Source of the DNA: Trichococcus pasteurii
GTDB taxonomy: Bacteria > Bacillota > Bacilli > Lactobacillales > Aerococcaceae
NCBI RefSeq assembly: GCF_900112935.1
Contig: NZ_FONM01000001.1
Span: forward strand, 62,001-126,000
Reading direction: 5' to 3'
Length of the DNA stretch: 64,000 nt
Below are positions 1-8,268 of this stretch, piece after piece (position 1 is the stretch's first letter; every line of letters begins with the position of its first letter). The notes beneath the pieces were generated by a model that was not told the DNA's origin, did no database searches, and saw only the letters and a list, made by a program, of their open reading frames with translations. The translations under genes and the position numbers were made by a program.

Positions 1-432
1 ATTTCAGGGCTGTTCATGCTCCTGGGCTTTTTTCTGCCGGGGGTGGATTTCCGTTACCAGTGGTCCGATGTTCCGCTTTGGCTGATTGTTGCCAGCGTCA
101 TTGTGTTCGAGTGCGCCTACGCGATGGTGGTCGCCGTATTCGCCCAGAACAGCTATGCCTCCCGGGTCGTCGAAATCCAGGAAGGGCAGCAGCTGATCGA
201 TACCGGGCTCTATGCGATCATCCGCCACCCGATGTATTCGGCATCCATCATCCTGTATCTGTCGATTCCGCTGATGCTCGGGTCCTATGTTGCCGTGATT
301 CCGATGGTTTTGAGCTGCCTCGAAATCATCGCGCGTATAAAAGACGAGGAGGAGATGCTGAAAGCAGGGCTAGCCGGTTACACAGCCTATACCCAGCGAG
401 TCAAATACCGCCTGATCCCCTACATTTGGTGA
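1..432 (+). CDS. Isoprenylcysteine carboxyl methyltransferase (ICMT)-like membrane protein, 5'-truncated
   Basis: The reading frame is open from the first base, so the N-terminus lies outside the window; about 143 residues remain, ending in TGA. Two hydrophobic segments are visible, then the ICMT/PEMT-type core: a GLYAIIRHPMY motif (His-Pro pair) and a C-terminal segment with an acidic EEE cluster followed by GYTAYTQRVKYRLIPYIW. In this family these parts bind S-adenosylmethionine at the membrane face. The family assignment rests on the RHPMY motif and the tail. The substrate cannot be told; bacterial members are mostly uncharacterised. A strong terminator follows at once. Confidence 0.8.
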   Translation: MSGLFMLLGFFLPGVDFRYQWSDVPLWLIVASVIVFECAYAMVVAVFAQNSYASRVVEIQEGQQLIDTGLYAIIRHPMYSASIILYLSIPLMLGSYVAVIPMVLSCLEIIARIKDEEEMLKAGLAGYTAYTQRVKYRLIPYIW

Positions 433-464
433 GTTTGCGAGTCTGGCATGTTCACTCATACAAC

Positions 465-520
465 AAAAAAACAGCCCGCTGACTGGTTCGGATTTTTCCG
501 AATAGTCAACGGGTTGTTTT
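465..520 (+). terminator. Rho-independent terminator after the ICMT-like gene
   Basis: A long imperfect inverted repeat (arms starting ACAGCCCGCTGACTGGTTCGG and ending CCGAATAGTCAACGGGTTGT) is followed by TTTT. It lies between the plus-strand gene and the minus-strand queuosine operon. Confidence 0.8.
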
Positions 521-538
521 GGATTATTGGGTGATTAG

Positions 539-725
539 ATGGCTAGCTTCACGGGTTAGCCCTTCAAAAAATATAAAGGAACCCCTTGTCTCTACGATCC
601 AAGGATACTATTCGACTAACCTGCTGACGCAGGAAGTCTCTCAGCATATTGCGCTCTACGATGCTCAGTCGGCACGATTTCCTAAATTTCTTTCAGGGCT
701 GAGCGAACCCGTTCCGCTTTTCTTA
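539..725 (-). repeat. Copy A of a palindromic intergenic repeat, downstream of queC
   Basis: Read on the minus strand it begins with the queC stop codon itself (TAAGAAAAGCGGAACGGG), runs through TCAGCCCTGAAAGAAATTTAGGAAAT and ends near AAGGGCTAACCCGTGAAGCTAGCC. The same two ends are found at 15541-15697 and 41803-41962. Copy A carries about 50 extra or diverged bases in the middle. The two ends are inverted relative to each other, so the transcript could fold into a long hairpin. No protein is encoded. Confidence 0.85.
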
Positions 726-1391
726 TTTATTCAAATATTCTGTCAGTCCGGCGTTCCGGAGTTTGCAGGAAGGGCATTCGCCGCAACCACCGGGGACACC
801 CATATAACAAGTATGGGTATGTTCCTCGATGTAGGCGAGGCAACCCAGCTGATCGGCCAGCTCCCATGTCTGCGCTTTGGTCAGGTACATCAACGGCGTT
901 TCAACGTTGAAATTGTAATCCATGGCCAAGTTCAGGGTCACGTTCATCGATTTGACGAACACATCGCGGCAGTCTGGATAGCCGCTGAAGTCCGTTTCGC
1001 ACACGCCCAATATGATGGTGCGGATGCCTTTGGATTTGGCGAAAATGCCTGCCAACAACAGGAACAGTGCGTTCCGTCCATCGACGAAGGTGTTCGGATA
1101 GTCTTCGGCATCGGCTTCTTTGATTGTCTGCGACTCATCCATCAATGCGTTCGTCGTGACTTTACCCATGACCTGCGCATCCAAGATGTGGTGTTCGACC
1201 CCCAGATCTTTGGCAATCCATGCCGCCCGTTCCAGTTCGATGCCATGGCGTTGGCCATAGCTGAAGGAAAGCGCCACTGTGTTTGCCGCGCCGTACTTTT
1301 GGATGGCTTGGATCAGGCAAGTCGTGGAATCCTGCCCGCCTGAAAAGATGACCAATGCTTGTTTTTGCGTTGTCCCGTTCACATTTTCCAT
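723..1391 (-). CDS. queC: 7-cyano-7-deazaguanine synthase QueC
   Basis: ATP-dependent conversion of 7-carboxy-7-deazaguanine to preQ0, a cytosolic step towards queuosine in tRNA. The 222-residue protein has the PP-loop SGGQDSTTC near residue 18 and a C-terminal zinc-binding Cys cluster, [17 protein letters not shown], at the usual distance; the length fits the family. Its ATG follows the queF stop directly (TAGATG), so the two are translationally coupled in a queT-queF-queC operon. Other pathway genes (queD, queE, folE) are not in the window. The stop codon is the first base triplet of repeat copy A. Confidence 0.95.
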   Translation of the reverse strand: MENVNGTTQKQALVIFSGGQDSTTCLIQAIQKYGAANTVALSFSYGQRHGIELERAAWIAKDLGVEHHILDAQVMGKVTTNALMDESQTIKEADAEDYPNTFVDGRNALFLLLAGIFAKSKGIRTIILGVCETDFSGYPDCRDVFVKSMNVTLNLAMDYNFNVETPLMYLTKAQTWELADQLGCLAYIEEHTHTCYMGVPGGCGECPSCKLRNAGLTEYLNK

Positions 1392-1892
1392 CTAGCGGTT
1401 GTCGACTTTCTCAGGATAAAGATCGTGCTGCGCCAAGCGTTGCCAAGCCACGTCTTCCCATTTTGTGTCGGGTTTGCCGTAGTTGCAGTAAGGATCGATC
1501 GAGATGCCGCCTCTCGGTGTGAATTTGCCCCACACCTCGATGTATTTCGGCGCCATCAACGCAATCAGATCCTTCATGATGATGTTCATGCAATCCTCGT
1601 GGAAGTCGCCGTGGTTGCGGAAACTGAAAAGGTAGAGCTTCAACGATTTGCTTTCGACCATGATCTCTCCCGGGACGTAGGAAATGTAGATGGTCGCAAA
1701 ATCGGGCTGTCCCGTCATCGGGCACAGGCTCGTGAATTCGGGGCAGTTGAATTTCACAAAGTAATCATTATCAGGATGCTTGTTCGGAAAAGTCTCGAGG
1801 ACTTTCGGATCGTAGTCCTGCGGGTATTTAGTCTGTTGGTTGCCCAATTGGGTGATGCCGTTCAGATCGGCTTCATTTCTGCCTGCGGTCAT
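1392..1892 (-). CDS. queF: NADPH-dependent 7-cyano-7-deazaguanine reductase QueF (short type)
   Basis: Reduces the nitrile of preQ0 to the amine preQ1. The 166-residue length matches the unimodular YkvM-type QueF. The catalytic Cys lies in [13 protein letters not shown] and the E-S-K-S-L-K stretch that defines the family follows ([21 protein letters not shown]), with the conserved His-Glu of the reductase active site. The start ATG sits behind GGAGGAAAAGAA. It lies between queT and queC on one transcript and supplies preQ1, which is also the probable ligand of the riboswitch upstream of queT. Confidence 0.95.
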   Translation of the reverse strand: MTAGRNEADLNGITQLGNQQTKYPQDYDPKVLETFPNKHPDNDYFVKFNCPEFTSLCPMTGQPDFATIYISYVPGEIMVESKSLKLYLFSFRNHGDFHEDCMNIIMKDLIALMAPKYIEVWGKFTPRGGISIDPYCNYGKPDTKWEDVAWQRLAQHDLYPEKVDNR

Positions 1893-1910
1893 TTCTTTTC
1901 CTCCTTGCGC

Positions 1911-2408
1911 TTAGGGTTTCAGAAGCGCGCTTTTATAGAATCGTTTTTCCAGTGCCTGCACCAAAAAGTAGCCGACGAAAGCCGGTACCGATTGGCCGAT
2001 GCAGAGGCTGACGACAAGCGGCAGGAACGGGATGGCCAACAGCTGCGACAGGTAGATCGGCACAACGATTCCCGGAATGAAGATGATCGGTAAAATCAGA
2101 CACCACTTCGGCAGGTTGTATTTGCGGACAGCGTAAACGAGCGAAGCCGTAACGATGCCGACCAGGGTCCCTCCAAGCATGTCAATGATTCCAAGTCCGC
2201 CGAAGAACAGGTTCGACATAAGATTGGCGAGACCTGCCGGGATGATCAGAAACGGGTTAAAATAAGCTAGGGCGTAAAGAGTTGTGGCGATGCGGATTTG
2301 ATATTGTCCAAAAGCGAAAGATTGCGTCAGAGCCATGATGACGATGTACATAGCGATATACATTGCTGAGAAAGTCAATTTTTGTGTTTTTGTGAATGTT
2401 TTTTGCAT
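1911..2408 (-). CDS. queT: QueT-family queuosine precursor transporter (ECF S component)
   Basis: A 165-residue, highly hydrophobic protein with about five to six membrane segments and the QueT (COG4708) pattern: a basic N-terminus, SAMYIAMYIVIMALTQSFAFGQYQIRIA and LANLMSNLFFGGLGIIDMLGG. The family is the substrate-binding S component of energy-coupling-factor importers and is predicted to take up preQ0/preQ1 or queuine; the ECF energising module is not in this window. I chose the ATG at 2406-2408 because AGGAGGTGGATCG precedes it; a longer frame to 2435 would bury that ribosome site. First gene of the queuosine operon, behind a riboswitch and terminator. Confidence 0.92.
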   Translation of the reverse strand: MQKTFTKTQKLTFSAMYIAMYIVIMALTQSFAFGQYQIRIATTLYALAYFNPFLIIPAGLANLMSNLFFGGLGIIDMLGGTLVGIVTASLVYAVRKYNLPKWCLILPIIFIPGIVVPIYLSQLLAIPFLPLVVSLCIGQSVPAFVGYFLVQALEKRFYKSALLKP

Positions 2409-2455
2409 CGATCCACCTCCTAATATTTTTTTCAACGCCTTACAAGAATATGCAC

Positions 2456-2527
2456 AAAAAAAGACGCACGGATGCCGAGAAGGTTGTATCTAAGGATAAC
2501 AAGCCATCTCAAAAAACATTCCTGCGT
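2456..2527 (-). terminator. Leader terminator upstream of queT
   Basis: On the minus strand ACGCAGGAATG pairs with CATCCGTGCGT and is followed by C and seven T. A nested hairpin (GAGATGGCTTGT with ACAACCTTCTC) sits inside. It lies between the riboswitch-like fold and the queT start, where it would stop transcription before the operon. Confidence 0.7.
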
Positions 2528-2548
2528 TTTGATTGCATGATTCTATTT

Positions 2549-2589
2549 CCCTAGTTTTATTTAACGACAGGATGGTTACGAACTGTCCC
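2549..2589 (-). promoter_or_regulatory. Probable preQ1 class I riboswitch of the queT-queF-queC operon
   Basis: Minus-strand RNA: stem GACAG/CTGTC closing the loop TTCGTAACCATC, then an A-rich tail GTTAAATAAAACTAGGG whose AGGG can pair back with ACC of the loop. Small stem, loop with AACC, A-rich tail and the final AGG closely follow the preQ1-I type-2 H-type pseudoknot. The predicted transcription start falls about at its first base and a terminator follows. Assigned by eye; a covariance-model search was not possible. Confidence 0.7.
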
Positions 2590-2593
2590 GAAC

Positions 2594-2622
2594 AGTTTAA
2601 CAAATATCGGCGAAGTTGCCAA
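2594..2622 (-). promoter_or_regulatory. Promoter of the queT operon
   Basis: On the minus strand TTGGCA (2617-2622), 17 bp, then TAAACT (2594-2599). Initiation about 7 bp further would start the transcript with the riboswitch stem. Confidence 0.55.
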
Positions 2623-2652
2623 GGGTGGTTTTCAATGTTCATGGACCCAAGT

Positions 2653-2681
2653 TTGTATAAGGGAATTTATTTTATTATAAT
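2653..2681 (+). promoter_or_regulatory. Promoter of the START-like gene
   Basis: TTGTAT (2653-2658) and TATAAT (2676-2681) are separated by 17 bp, about 75 bp before the start codon. Confidence 0.6.
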
Positions 2682-2758
2682 GAGGATAAAGATAACGCTA
2701 TCACAGTCGCATATGAGGGCAGTAGAGTAGGTTCAATCAGCAGGAAGGATGAATAAAA

Positions 2759-3235
2759 ATGGATTATATCAAGAGTAACATCAAGAAAAGCATTTTTATC
2801 GAAGCGCCGCTGGTAAAGGTATGGCAATATGCCGCCAATGTGGGGAATTGGGAAGAAATCCATGAGGGTCTGAAGATCGTCAAGCAGATCAGCGGGGACG
2901 GCGGCCTGTCCAGTGTCTACAAAGCGGAATACGACATGTTCGGGAAAATGGTGCCGGTGAACATCGAAGTGCAGCAATCGGAACTGTTCCCTGAAGAATT
3001 CGTCATGCGCGCAGCCATCCGGGTGGACACAGTCGATCCGGCCGAAGATTCTTTCGTGCGGCAAAATTACACGGCCAAAGCGGAGGAAGGCGGAACGACG
3101 TTAAACTTGGAAAGCATCCAGAATATTCCTTACGTCGATAAGAATAAAACATTCGACAAAGAAGCTTACCAGGAAAAACGTGATGAACTGGCGCAGCAAG
3201 CAATCGAGCGGATCAGGCTGTTCTGCGAAGAGTGA
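2759..3235 (+). CDS. SRPBCC/START-like domain protein
   Basis: A 158-residue soluble protein. The N-terminal pattern of a short beta strand (KSIFIEAPLVKVWQYAANVGNWEEIHE), followed by alternating strands and a long C-terminal helix (FDKEAYQEKRDELAQQAIERIRLFCEE), is that of the SRPBCC (polyketide-cyclase/START) superfamily, whose cavity binds hydrophobic ligands. No catalytic residue can be named and bacterial relatives of this size are mostly uncharacterised. The start follows AGGAAGGATGAATAAAA and a good promoter lies upstream; a terminator follows at 3257, so it is a single-gene unit. Confidence 0.75.
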   Translation: MDYIKSNIKKSIFIEAPLVKVWQYAANVGNWEEIHEGLKIVKQISGDGGLSSVYKAEYDMFGKMVPVNIEVQQSELFPEEFVMRAAIRVDTVDPAEDSFVRQNYTAKAEEGGTTLNLESIQNIPYVDKNKTFDKEAYQEKRDELAQQAIERIRLFCEE

Positions 3236-3256
3236 ACTGGCGCAAACGGTGATGGT

Positions 3257-3305
3257 GGAACTGGAAGCGGAACCCTTTGCGGGATTCAGATCCAGTTCCG
3301 TTTTT
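3257..3305 (+). terminator. Terminator after the START-like gene
   Basis: GGAACTGGA (3257-3265) pairs with TCCAGTTCC (3291-3299), followed by GTTTTT. Confidence 0.75.
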
Positions 3306-3401
3306 AATTCCGTCCCGCACACTCGATTTCACAAAAACGCGGATTTATTACGTTTTTCCTGTTATACTGAGACGACAAATCAAAAGTGAAAGTAGGACAA
3401 G

Positions 3402-4850
3402 ATGAATTATACAACATTTGAAGACTTCGCAATCAGCGAAGAAATCGTTACGGCACTAAAGGCATTGCGTTATTTCAAACCGACGCAAGTACAACAGGAG
3501 GTCATCCCGCTGACCTTAAAGGGCAAAGATATCATTGTCGAATCGCAGACCGGCAGCGGCAAGACCGTCAGTTTCGGCGTACCGTTGTGCGAAAGTGTGA
3601 GCTGGGAGGAAAACCGTCCGCAGGCGCTGATTTTGGTTCCGACAAGGGAACTGGCTCTGCAAGTGAAAGAGGACATCACCAACATCGGACGGTTGAAGCG
3701 GATCAAGGCTACTGCTGTCTTCGGCAAAACTTCCTTCGATACGCAAAAATCGGAATTGAGACAGAAAAGCCATATCGTAGTCGGCACTCCGGGCAGGGTA
3801 TTGGATCATCTGCAAAAAGGGACAATGAAATTTGACAAGATACGCTACCTGGTACTTGATGAAGCGGATGAGATGCTGAATATGGGCTTCATTGAGCAAG
3901 TGGAAGCCATCATCGATTTCCTGCCGAAACAAAAACAAACGCTGTTGTTCTCCGCGACCATGCCGAATGAAGTGGTGCGTTTGGCCAGCTTCTATATGAA
4001 GAACGACCGCGTATCGGTGAAAATGGAAAGCGACGAGGCATCCAAGCCGAAGATTCTGCAATCCTTCATCCGTGTCCAAGAGTCGGGCAAACCCAAGCAA
4101 CTATTGGATCTGCTGACCGTTGAGAATCCGGACAGCTGCATCATCTTCTGCAATACGCAGGAAGCCGTAAACGGACTGTACACATTCTTGAGCAAAGCCG
4201 GTTTACCGATCGATAAGATGCACGGCGGGATGGTGCAGGATGACCGCACAGCCGTCATGGAAGATTTCCGCAAAGGCAGACTGCGTTATTTGGTGGCTAC
4301 GGATGTGGCTGCGCGCGGGATTGACGTCGATAACGTGACGCATGTCGTCAATTATGATGTCCCCGAGGAGAAAGAAAGCTTCATCCACCGTACCGGCAGG
4401 ACCGGCCGCGCCGGTAAAACAGGGGTAGCCTTGACCTTGGTTACGCCTAGTGAGGAAAGAACCTGGCAGGGAGTGAAAGACTTCGCGCAGCAGGAAATCA
4501 CCGAAATCGATCCGCCGAGCGCACGCTTCGTGCAGCATCACAAAGCGGCTTTCGAAAAGAAACTGCAGGAACGTCCAGTCATCAAACGCGCGCGCAACCG
4601 GGAATTGAACAAGGACATCACCAAAGTCTATTTCAACGGCGGCAAGAAGAAAAAACTGCGCGCCATCGATTTCGTCGGCACGCTGACCAACATTCCCGGC
4701 ATCGATGCGGATGATATCGGCATCATCACGATCCAGGAAAACGTGACCTACATCGAAATCCTGAACGGCAAAGGCCATTTTGTGATTTCCGAGATGCAGA
4801 ACCGCACCGTCAAAGGCAAAGCGTTGAAAGTGCATAAAGCAAAGAAATAG
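3402..4850 (+). CDS. dbpA: DEAD-box ATP-dependent RNA helicase, DbpA/YxiN type
   Basis: The 482-residue protein has the full DEAD-box set: Q motif ([12 protein letters not shown]), Walker [31 protein letters not shown], and [10 protein letters not shown] in the second RecA domain. After about residue 400 comes a C-terminal DbpA RNA-binding domain ([24 protein letters not shown]... GHFVISEM), which in B. subtilis YxiN and E. coli DbpA recognises hairpin 92 of 23S rRNA during large-subunit assembly. Length matches YxiN. It stands alone between two terminators. Confidence 0.93.
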   Translation: MNYTTFEDFAISEEIVTALKALRYFKPTQVQQEVIPLTLKGKDIIVESQTGSGKTVSFGVPLCESVSWEENRPQALILVPTRELALQVKEDITNIGRLKRIKATAVFGKTSFDTQKSELRQKSHIVVGTPGRVLDHLQKGTMKFDKIRYLVLDEADEMLNMGFIEQVEAIIDFLPKQKQTLLFSATMPNEVVRLASFYMKNDRVSVKMESDEASKPKILQSFIRVQESGKPKQLLDLLTVENPDSCIIFCNTQEAVNGLYTFLSKAGLPIDKMHGGMVQDDRTAVMEDFRKGRLRYLVATDVAARGIDVDNVTHVVNYDVPEEKESFIHRTGRTGRAGKTGVALTLVTPSEERTWQGVKDFAQQEITEIDPPSARFVQHHKAAFEKKLQERPVIKRARNRELNKDITKVYFNGGKKKKLRAIDFVGTLTNIPGIDADDIGIITIQENVTYIEILNGKGHFVISEMQNRTVKGKALKVHKAKK

Positions 4851-4878
4851 ATGCAGCAAAATTGAACGATTGAATGCG

Positions 4879-4926
4879 AAACGACCCGCATGTCTCCGTT
4901 AATTGAGGAGCTTGTCGGGTCGTTTT
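4879..4926 (+). terminator. Terminator after dbpA
   Basis: AAACGACCCG and CGGGTCGTTTT form the arms; the T-run ends the element. A long frame from 4903 would begin inside it, one reason to prefer a later selU start. Confidence 0.8.
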
Positions 4927-5004
4927 GATGCGCTTGCCTCAAGATTTCGGGTGGCATTCCTGACCGACAGGGGCTATACTAAGAAACAGAAAGTGGTGAA
5001 TCAA

Positions 5005-6045
5005 TTGAAACCAGTCGCAACGTATGAAGAAATAGAACAGCAACGCGGAGACAAATCGATTTTGTATGTGGATGTCAGGAGTCCTTCCGAGTATGCGAAG
5101 TCAACCATACCAGGCGCCGTAAATGTGCCAGTCCTGGATGATGAGGATCGGAAAACAGTGGGGACGCTTTACGTCGCCGGCAAGATCGATGATGCTAAAA
5201 GCCACGGTATCCAAACCATTTCCCCAAGATTACCGGAAATGTTCAACCTCTTCCAGGAGTATACAAAAGCCTACGACCAAGTCGTCATCTTCTGCAGCAG
5301 GGGAGGATTCCGCAGCAATTCAATTTTTTCCCTGCTCAAATCCTTGGGGATGAATGTTCATCGGATGGAAGGCGGCTACAAAAACTACCGCAGCACGATC
5401 AATAAGCTGATCCCTGTATTGTTCGAAAAGGTCCAATTTGTGACTCTCTACGGCAATACCGGAACCGGGAAAACAGCCATTCTGGAGGAACTGAAGAAAC
5501 GCGGAGCCAATGTGCTTGATTTGGAGGCCTGCGCCAACAACAGAGGGTCCGTCTTCGGAGGCGTCGGCCTTAAGAAGAAACAGCCGCACAACCAAAAAAT
5601 GTTCGAGAGTCTTTTGGCCGAGAGCGCTGCTGGATGGAAGGAGCCGCTGATCGTCTTTACCGAAGGCGAAAGCAAGCGGATCGGACAAGCCGTATTGCCG
5701 CCTTCGTTGGTGGATGCGATGCAGAAGGGCCTTAACCTGAACATCGAAGCTTCATTGGATTACCGGATCGGACAGATCAAAAAAGATTATCTCCACAGCA
5801 ATGAAACAGAGCTTCTCACAGCGCTTGACCGCTTGAAACCTTATCTGAATGAGGCGCGTGTCGAGGGCTACAAGGAACAGGTGCGCCAGCAGAATTTCGA
5901 CGCGGTCATCGCGGATCTGTTGGTGAAATACTATGATCCCCGTTACAATTTCAACAAAAAGGAATTTGCCGCCATCTTCCGGAACGAAGATGCCGCAACA
6001 ACGGCCGAATCCATTCTGGAATGGATGAAGCAGAGGAACGATTGA
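5005..6045 (+). CDS. selU: tRNA 2-selenouridine synthase (SelU/MnmH)
   Basis: Replaces sulfur by selenium at the wobble uridine of some tRNAs, using selenophosphate from SelD. N-terminal rhodanese domain with catalytic Cys in VVIFCSRGGFRS, then a P-loop (YGNTGTGKT, near residue 150) and the DLEACANNRGSVFGG motif typical of the family. I place the start at TTG 5005, behind AGTGGTGAATCAA; this gives 346 residues and puts the active Cys at residue 97, as in E. coli MnmH. GTG codons at 4993 and 4996 are alternatives. It faces the selD cluster tail to tail, so all selenium genes of the window are neighbours. Confidence 0.9.
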   Translation: MKPVATYEEIEQQRGDKSILYVDVRSPSEYAKSTIPGAVNVPVLDDEDRKTVGTLYVAGKIDDAKSHGIQTISPRLPEMFNLFQEYTKAYDQVVIFCSRGGFRSNSIFSLLKSLGMNVHRMEGGYKNYRSTINKLIPVLFEKVQFVTLYGNTGTGKTAILEELKKRGANVLDLEACANNRGSVFGGVGLKKKQPHNQKMFESLLAESAAGWKEPLIVFTEGESKRIGQAVLPPSLVDAMQKGLNLNIEASLDYRIGQIKKDYLHSNETELLTALDRLKPYLNEARVEGYKEQVRQQNFDAVIADLLVKYYDPRYNFNKKEFAAIFRNEDAATTAESILEWMKQRND

Positions 6046-6052
6046 TCAACCA

Positions 6053-6099
6053 ACAAAACAGAGCAGCTGCCCGTGAATGGGTTGGCTGCTCTGTTTTGT
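6053..6099. terminator. Bidirectional terminator between selU and csd
   Basis: Near-perfect arms CAAAACAGAGCAGC and GCTGCTCTGTTTTG; the A-run and T-run on either side let it serve both convergent transcripts. Confidence 0.8.
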
Positions 6100-6144
6100 T
6101 GTTTTACAAGAAGATAGTCGCTATATTAAGCCGCTCGTGCTGTG

Positions 6145-6180
6145 GTTGTCCGATTGTTTCCGGTTATCGGACAACTTTTT
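6145..6180 (+). terminator. Second plus-strand terminator after selU
   Basis: GTTGTCCGAT (6145-6154) and ATCGGACAAC (6166-6175) followed by TTTTTATTTTT. The T-run is on the plus strand only, so it backs up the first selU terminator just before the 3' end of the opposing csd gene. Confidence 0.75.
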
Positions 6181-6184
6181 ATTT

Positions 6185-7345
6185 TTATCCTTCTTCCGCC
6201 AAGCTCCTCAGCGCTTTGGCTGCGTAGTTGATTTCCTCCACCGTATTGAAGCTGGAGAAGCTGAAACGGACCATGCCGGTTTTTTCTGTCCCAAAAGCTT
6301 GGTGGATGAGCGGAGCACAATGGGCGCCGGGACGTACAGCGATTGCGTAATCCATGAAGAGCGCATCGCTGAGGTCGCCGGAGGACCAACCCTCCAGATT
6401 CAGCGAAACGACCGGCGCACGCTCCACGGTTTCAGCGAAGCTGCCGTAGATGGTGATTCCCGGGATGTCCTTGATCTGTTCATGGAAGCGGAAAGTCAGT
6501 TCCTGCAGTTGCCGGGTGATTTCAGCCAATCCTTTTTGCTCGATGTAATCCAAACCTGCGGAAAGGCCCGCCAAGCCATGGACATTCTGGGTGCCGGCCT
6601 CGAACAGGGTAGGCATCTCTGTCGGATATTGTTTGTCGGAAGAATGGAAGCCGCTGCCGCCGGTGAACACCGGCACGAACGCCAAGGGTCTGTCTCCGAG
6701 GCAGATGCCCCCGGTTCCTTGCGGGCCGTAGAGGCCTTTGTGACCGGTGAAGCAGAGGACATCGATGTGCTGCTTCACCATATCAATGGCGAGGACGCCT
6801 GCGCTCTGGGAAGCGTCGACGATCAAAATCAGATTGTGCTCCCGGCAGAAGCTGCCAATCCGTTCCAGATCCGCCACATTGCCGGTGACATTCGAAGCAT
6901 GGTTGACCACGACTGCACGGGTATCTGTTCGCAACAAGCGCTCGAAATCGGAATAAAGGAGCGTCCCAAATTCATCAACACCGACAAAGGAGAGGGCAGT
7001 GCCCTGTTCTTCAAGTTGATAAAGCGGACGCAGGACGGCGTTGTGCTCCGTCACGGTTGTGATGATGTGGTCTTCCGGCGTCAGCAAGCCCTTCAGGACC
7101 ATGTTCAGCGAGGCGGTCGCGTTGGCCGTAAAAGCGACGTTTGCCGCATCCGGCACGGCGAACATGGCCGCCGTTTTCTGGCGCAACGTTTCCGTCAAAC
7201 GCAATGCGTTCAGGGAAACGGTATGGCTGCCGCGTGCCGGGTTGCCCAGCTGACCGTCGGCGAGGGCGTGATAGACGGCTTCAGCCACCGCAGCCGGCTT
7301 CTTCAGCGTCGTTGCGCTGTTGTCGAAATAATAAAGTTCAGTCAT
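6185..7345 (-). CDS. Cysteine desulfurase-like class V aminotransferase (EF2568 type) of a selenium cluster
   Basis: A 386-residue PLP enzyme. The Schiff-base lysine is K203 in FTGHKGLYGPQGTGG, the pyridine-binding Asp is D177 in LIVDASQSAG, and a candidate catalytic Cys is C343 in RPGAHCAP. This pattern matches the cysteine desulfurase family that sits beside selD, yedF and DUF3343 in bacteria with selenium-dependent molybdenum hydroxylases (E. faecalis EF2568 is the reference). The likely role is mobilising sulfur or selenium from (seleno)cysteine for SelD or for the enzyme cofactor. It overlaps the DUF3343 gene by 8 bp and is last in the operon. Not IscS/SufS by gene context. Confidence 0.88.
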   Translation of the reverse strand: MTELYYFDNSATTLKKPAAVAEAVYHALADGQLGNPARGSHTVSLNALRLTETLRQKTAAMFAVPDAANVAFTANATASLNMVLKGLLTPEDHIITTVTEHNAVLRPLYQLEEQGTALSFVGVDEFGTLLYSDFERLLRTDTRAVVVNHASNVTGNVADLERIGSFCREHNLILIVDASQSAGVLAIDMVKQHIDVLCFTGHKGLYGPQGTGGICLGDRPLAFVPVFTGGSGFHSSDKQYPTEMPTLFEAGTQNVHGLAGLSAGLDYIEQKGLAEITRQLQELTFRFHEQIKDIPGITIYGSFAETVERAPVVSLNLEGWSSGDLSDALFMDYAIAVRPGAHCAPLIHQAFGTEKTGMVRFSFSSFNTVEEINYAAKALRSLAEEG

Positions 7346-7610
7346 GCCATTCCTCCACAGTTTTTATCCGGTTCTCAAAACGTACTTCGTAGCAGCCATC
7401 GTTGGAAATGGTACGCTCCGACAACAATGCTCGGACAGCGTTCAGTTCGGCAAGATGCGTCTGCAGCACAAGGCCGCATCCGGCCGAAATCTGTTCCGGC
7501 ATGGGGATCAGCCGGCATTCGCGCCCGGCATCCAGGACAACGGCTTCTGCGGATGCCGCGGCCTGGGATGTCGGAAACGCGATGATGCCGTAGTGTTTGC
7601 GGTCGATCAT
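7338..7610 (-). CDS. DUF3343 family protein of the selenium cluster
   Basis: A 90-residue soluble protein starting MIDRKHYGIIAFPTSQAAASAEAVV, with a central Cys in ISAGCGLVLQ. The family is repeatedly found with yedF and selD and is usually described only as a putative Se/S carrier; its mechanism is not known. Its ATG overlaps the yedF stop by 4 bp and its end overlaps csd by 8 bp, so all three are tightly coupled. The single conserved Cys would suit a role as persulfide or perselenide acceptor, which is inference. Confidence 0.82.
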   Translation of the reverse strand: MIDRKHYGIIAFPTSQAAASAEAVVLDAGRECRLIPMPEQISAGCGLVLQTHLAELNAVRALLSERTISNDGCYEVRFENRIKTVEEWHD

Positions 7611-8230
7611 GGCGATACGGTCTTGGCTGTGCGCAAGATCTCAACGATGCGGTACATGTTCGTGTAAGCACCGACCGCCAGTTTGTCCTTCACGCCGTAA
7701 AATTCTCCGCAGATGCCGCACGTCAGCACCTCGACGCCGTCTTCATCCAGCGCTTTGAGGTCGTCCAACACGGCCGAACCTTCCGTCGTCAGCAGCGCGC
7801 CGGCATTGTAGCAGAGTACTTTGTCGGGCAGGACTTCCTGCTCCGTCAGGGAGAAAAGGAAACTTTTCATCAGCGTACGGCCCAATTCCTCGTTACCGTT
7901 GCCGATGAAGTCGCTGTTCAATACGACGACATAACTTGTGCCGGATGATGCGACTGTGTCGGTGGCTTGCTCCGGAAGCGCAGTGTGTTCGGCGGCGTGT
8001 GCTTCGTTGCCGGCATTCGGATCCGAAAGCTGGACTTCATAAAGGGAGTCATTGATCTTTTCGACCTGGACTGAAAGTTTCAGCTGCTCCGCCATCTTGG
8101 CAAGGTTCTGCGTCGCGATCTCATTGTCCACGCTGATGAGCACCCTCTCCCCGTTGCTCTCCTTCAAAGCCCGTTTGGTCAAAATGACCGGCATCGGACA
8201 AGCTTGCCCGACTGCATCTATTTTTTTCAT
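7607..8230 (-). CDS. yedF: Sulfurtransferase-like selenium metabolism protein YedF
   Basis: The 207-residue protein has an N-terminal TusA-like domain with the CPMP motif (Cys 11 in AVGQACPMPVI), a low-complexity linker around residues 70-95, and a C-terminal DsrE-like domain (YVVVLNSDFIGNGNEELGRTLMKSF) carrying a second Cys pair, LTCGICGEFYG. This two-domain layout is diagnostic of the YedF family linked to selD. Its probable job is handling the selenium atom between desulfurase and SelD. ATG follows AGGAGGAAACGTG. It lies 38 bp after selD in the same operon. Confidence 0.92.
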   Translation of the reverse strand: MKKIDAVGQACPMPVILTKRALKESNGERVLISVDNEIATQNLAKMAEQLKLSVQVEKINDSLYEVQLSDPNAGNEAHAAEHTALPEQATDTVASSGTSYVVVLNSDFIGNGNEELGRTLMKSFLFSLTEQEVLPDKVLCYNAGALLTTEGSAVLDDLKALDEDGVEVLTCGICGEFYGVKDKLAVGAYTNMYRIVEILRTAKTVSP

Positions 8231-8268
8231 ACACGTTTCCTCCTGGTTAAGTCATATTTTTTCTCTGC

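Noticed and set aside
539-725. Repeat copies as insertion sequences or CRISPR units
   Set aside because: No transposase, no target duplication that I can see, and the copies are 15-26 kb apart rather than in an array. A transposon-derived miniature element stays possible.
519-1343. 274-codon plus-strand frame opposite queC
   Set aside because: It begins inside the repeat and covers queC antisense; QueC motifs are intact on the minus strand.
2533-2730. 65-codon frame upstream of the START-like gene
   Set aside because: It overlaps the queT riboswitch and both promoters, lacks a ribosome site and matches no family.
6077-7585. 502-codon plus-strand frame opposite csd and DUF3343
   Set aside because: The minus strand has PLP and Cys motifs in a coupled operon; the plus frame begins between two selU terminators and has no motif.
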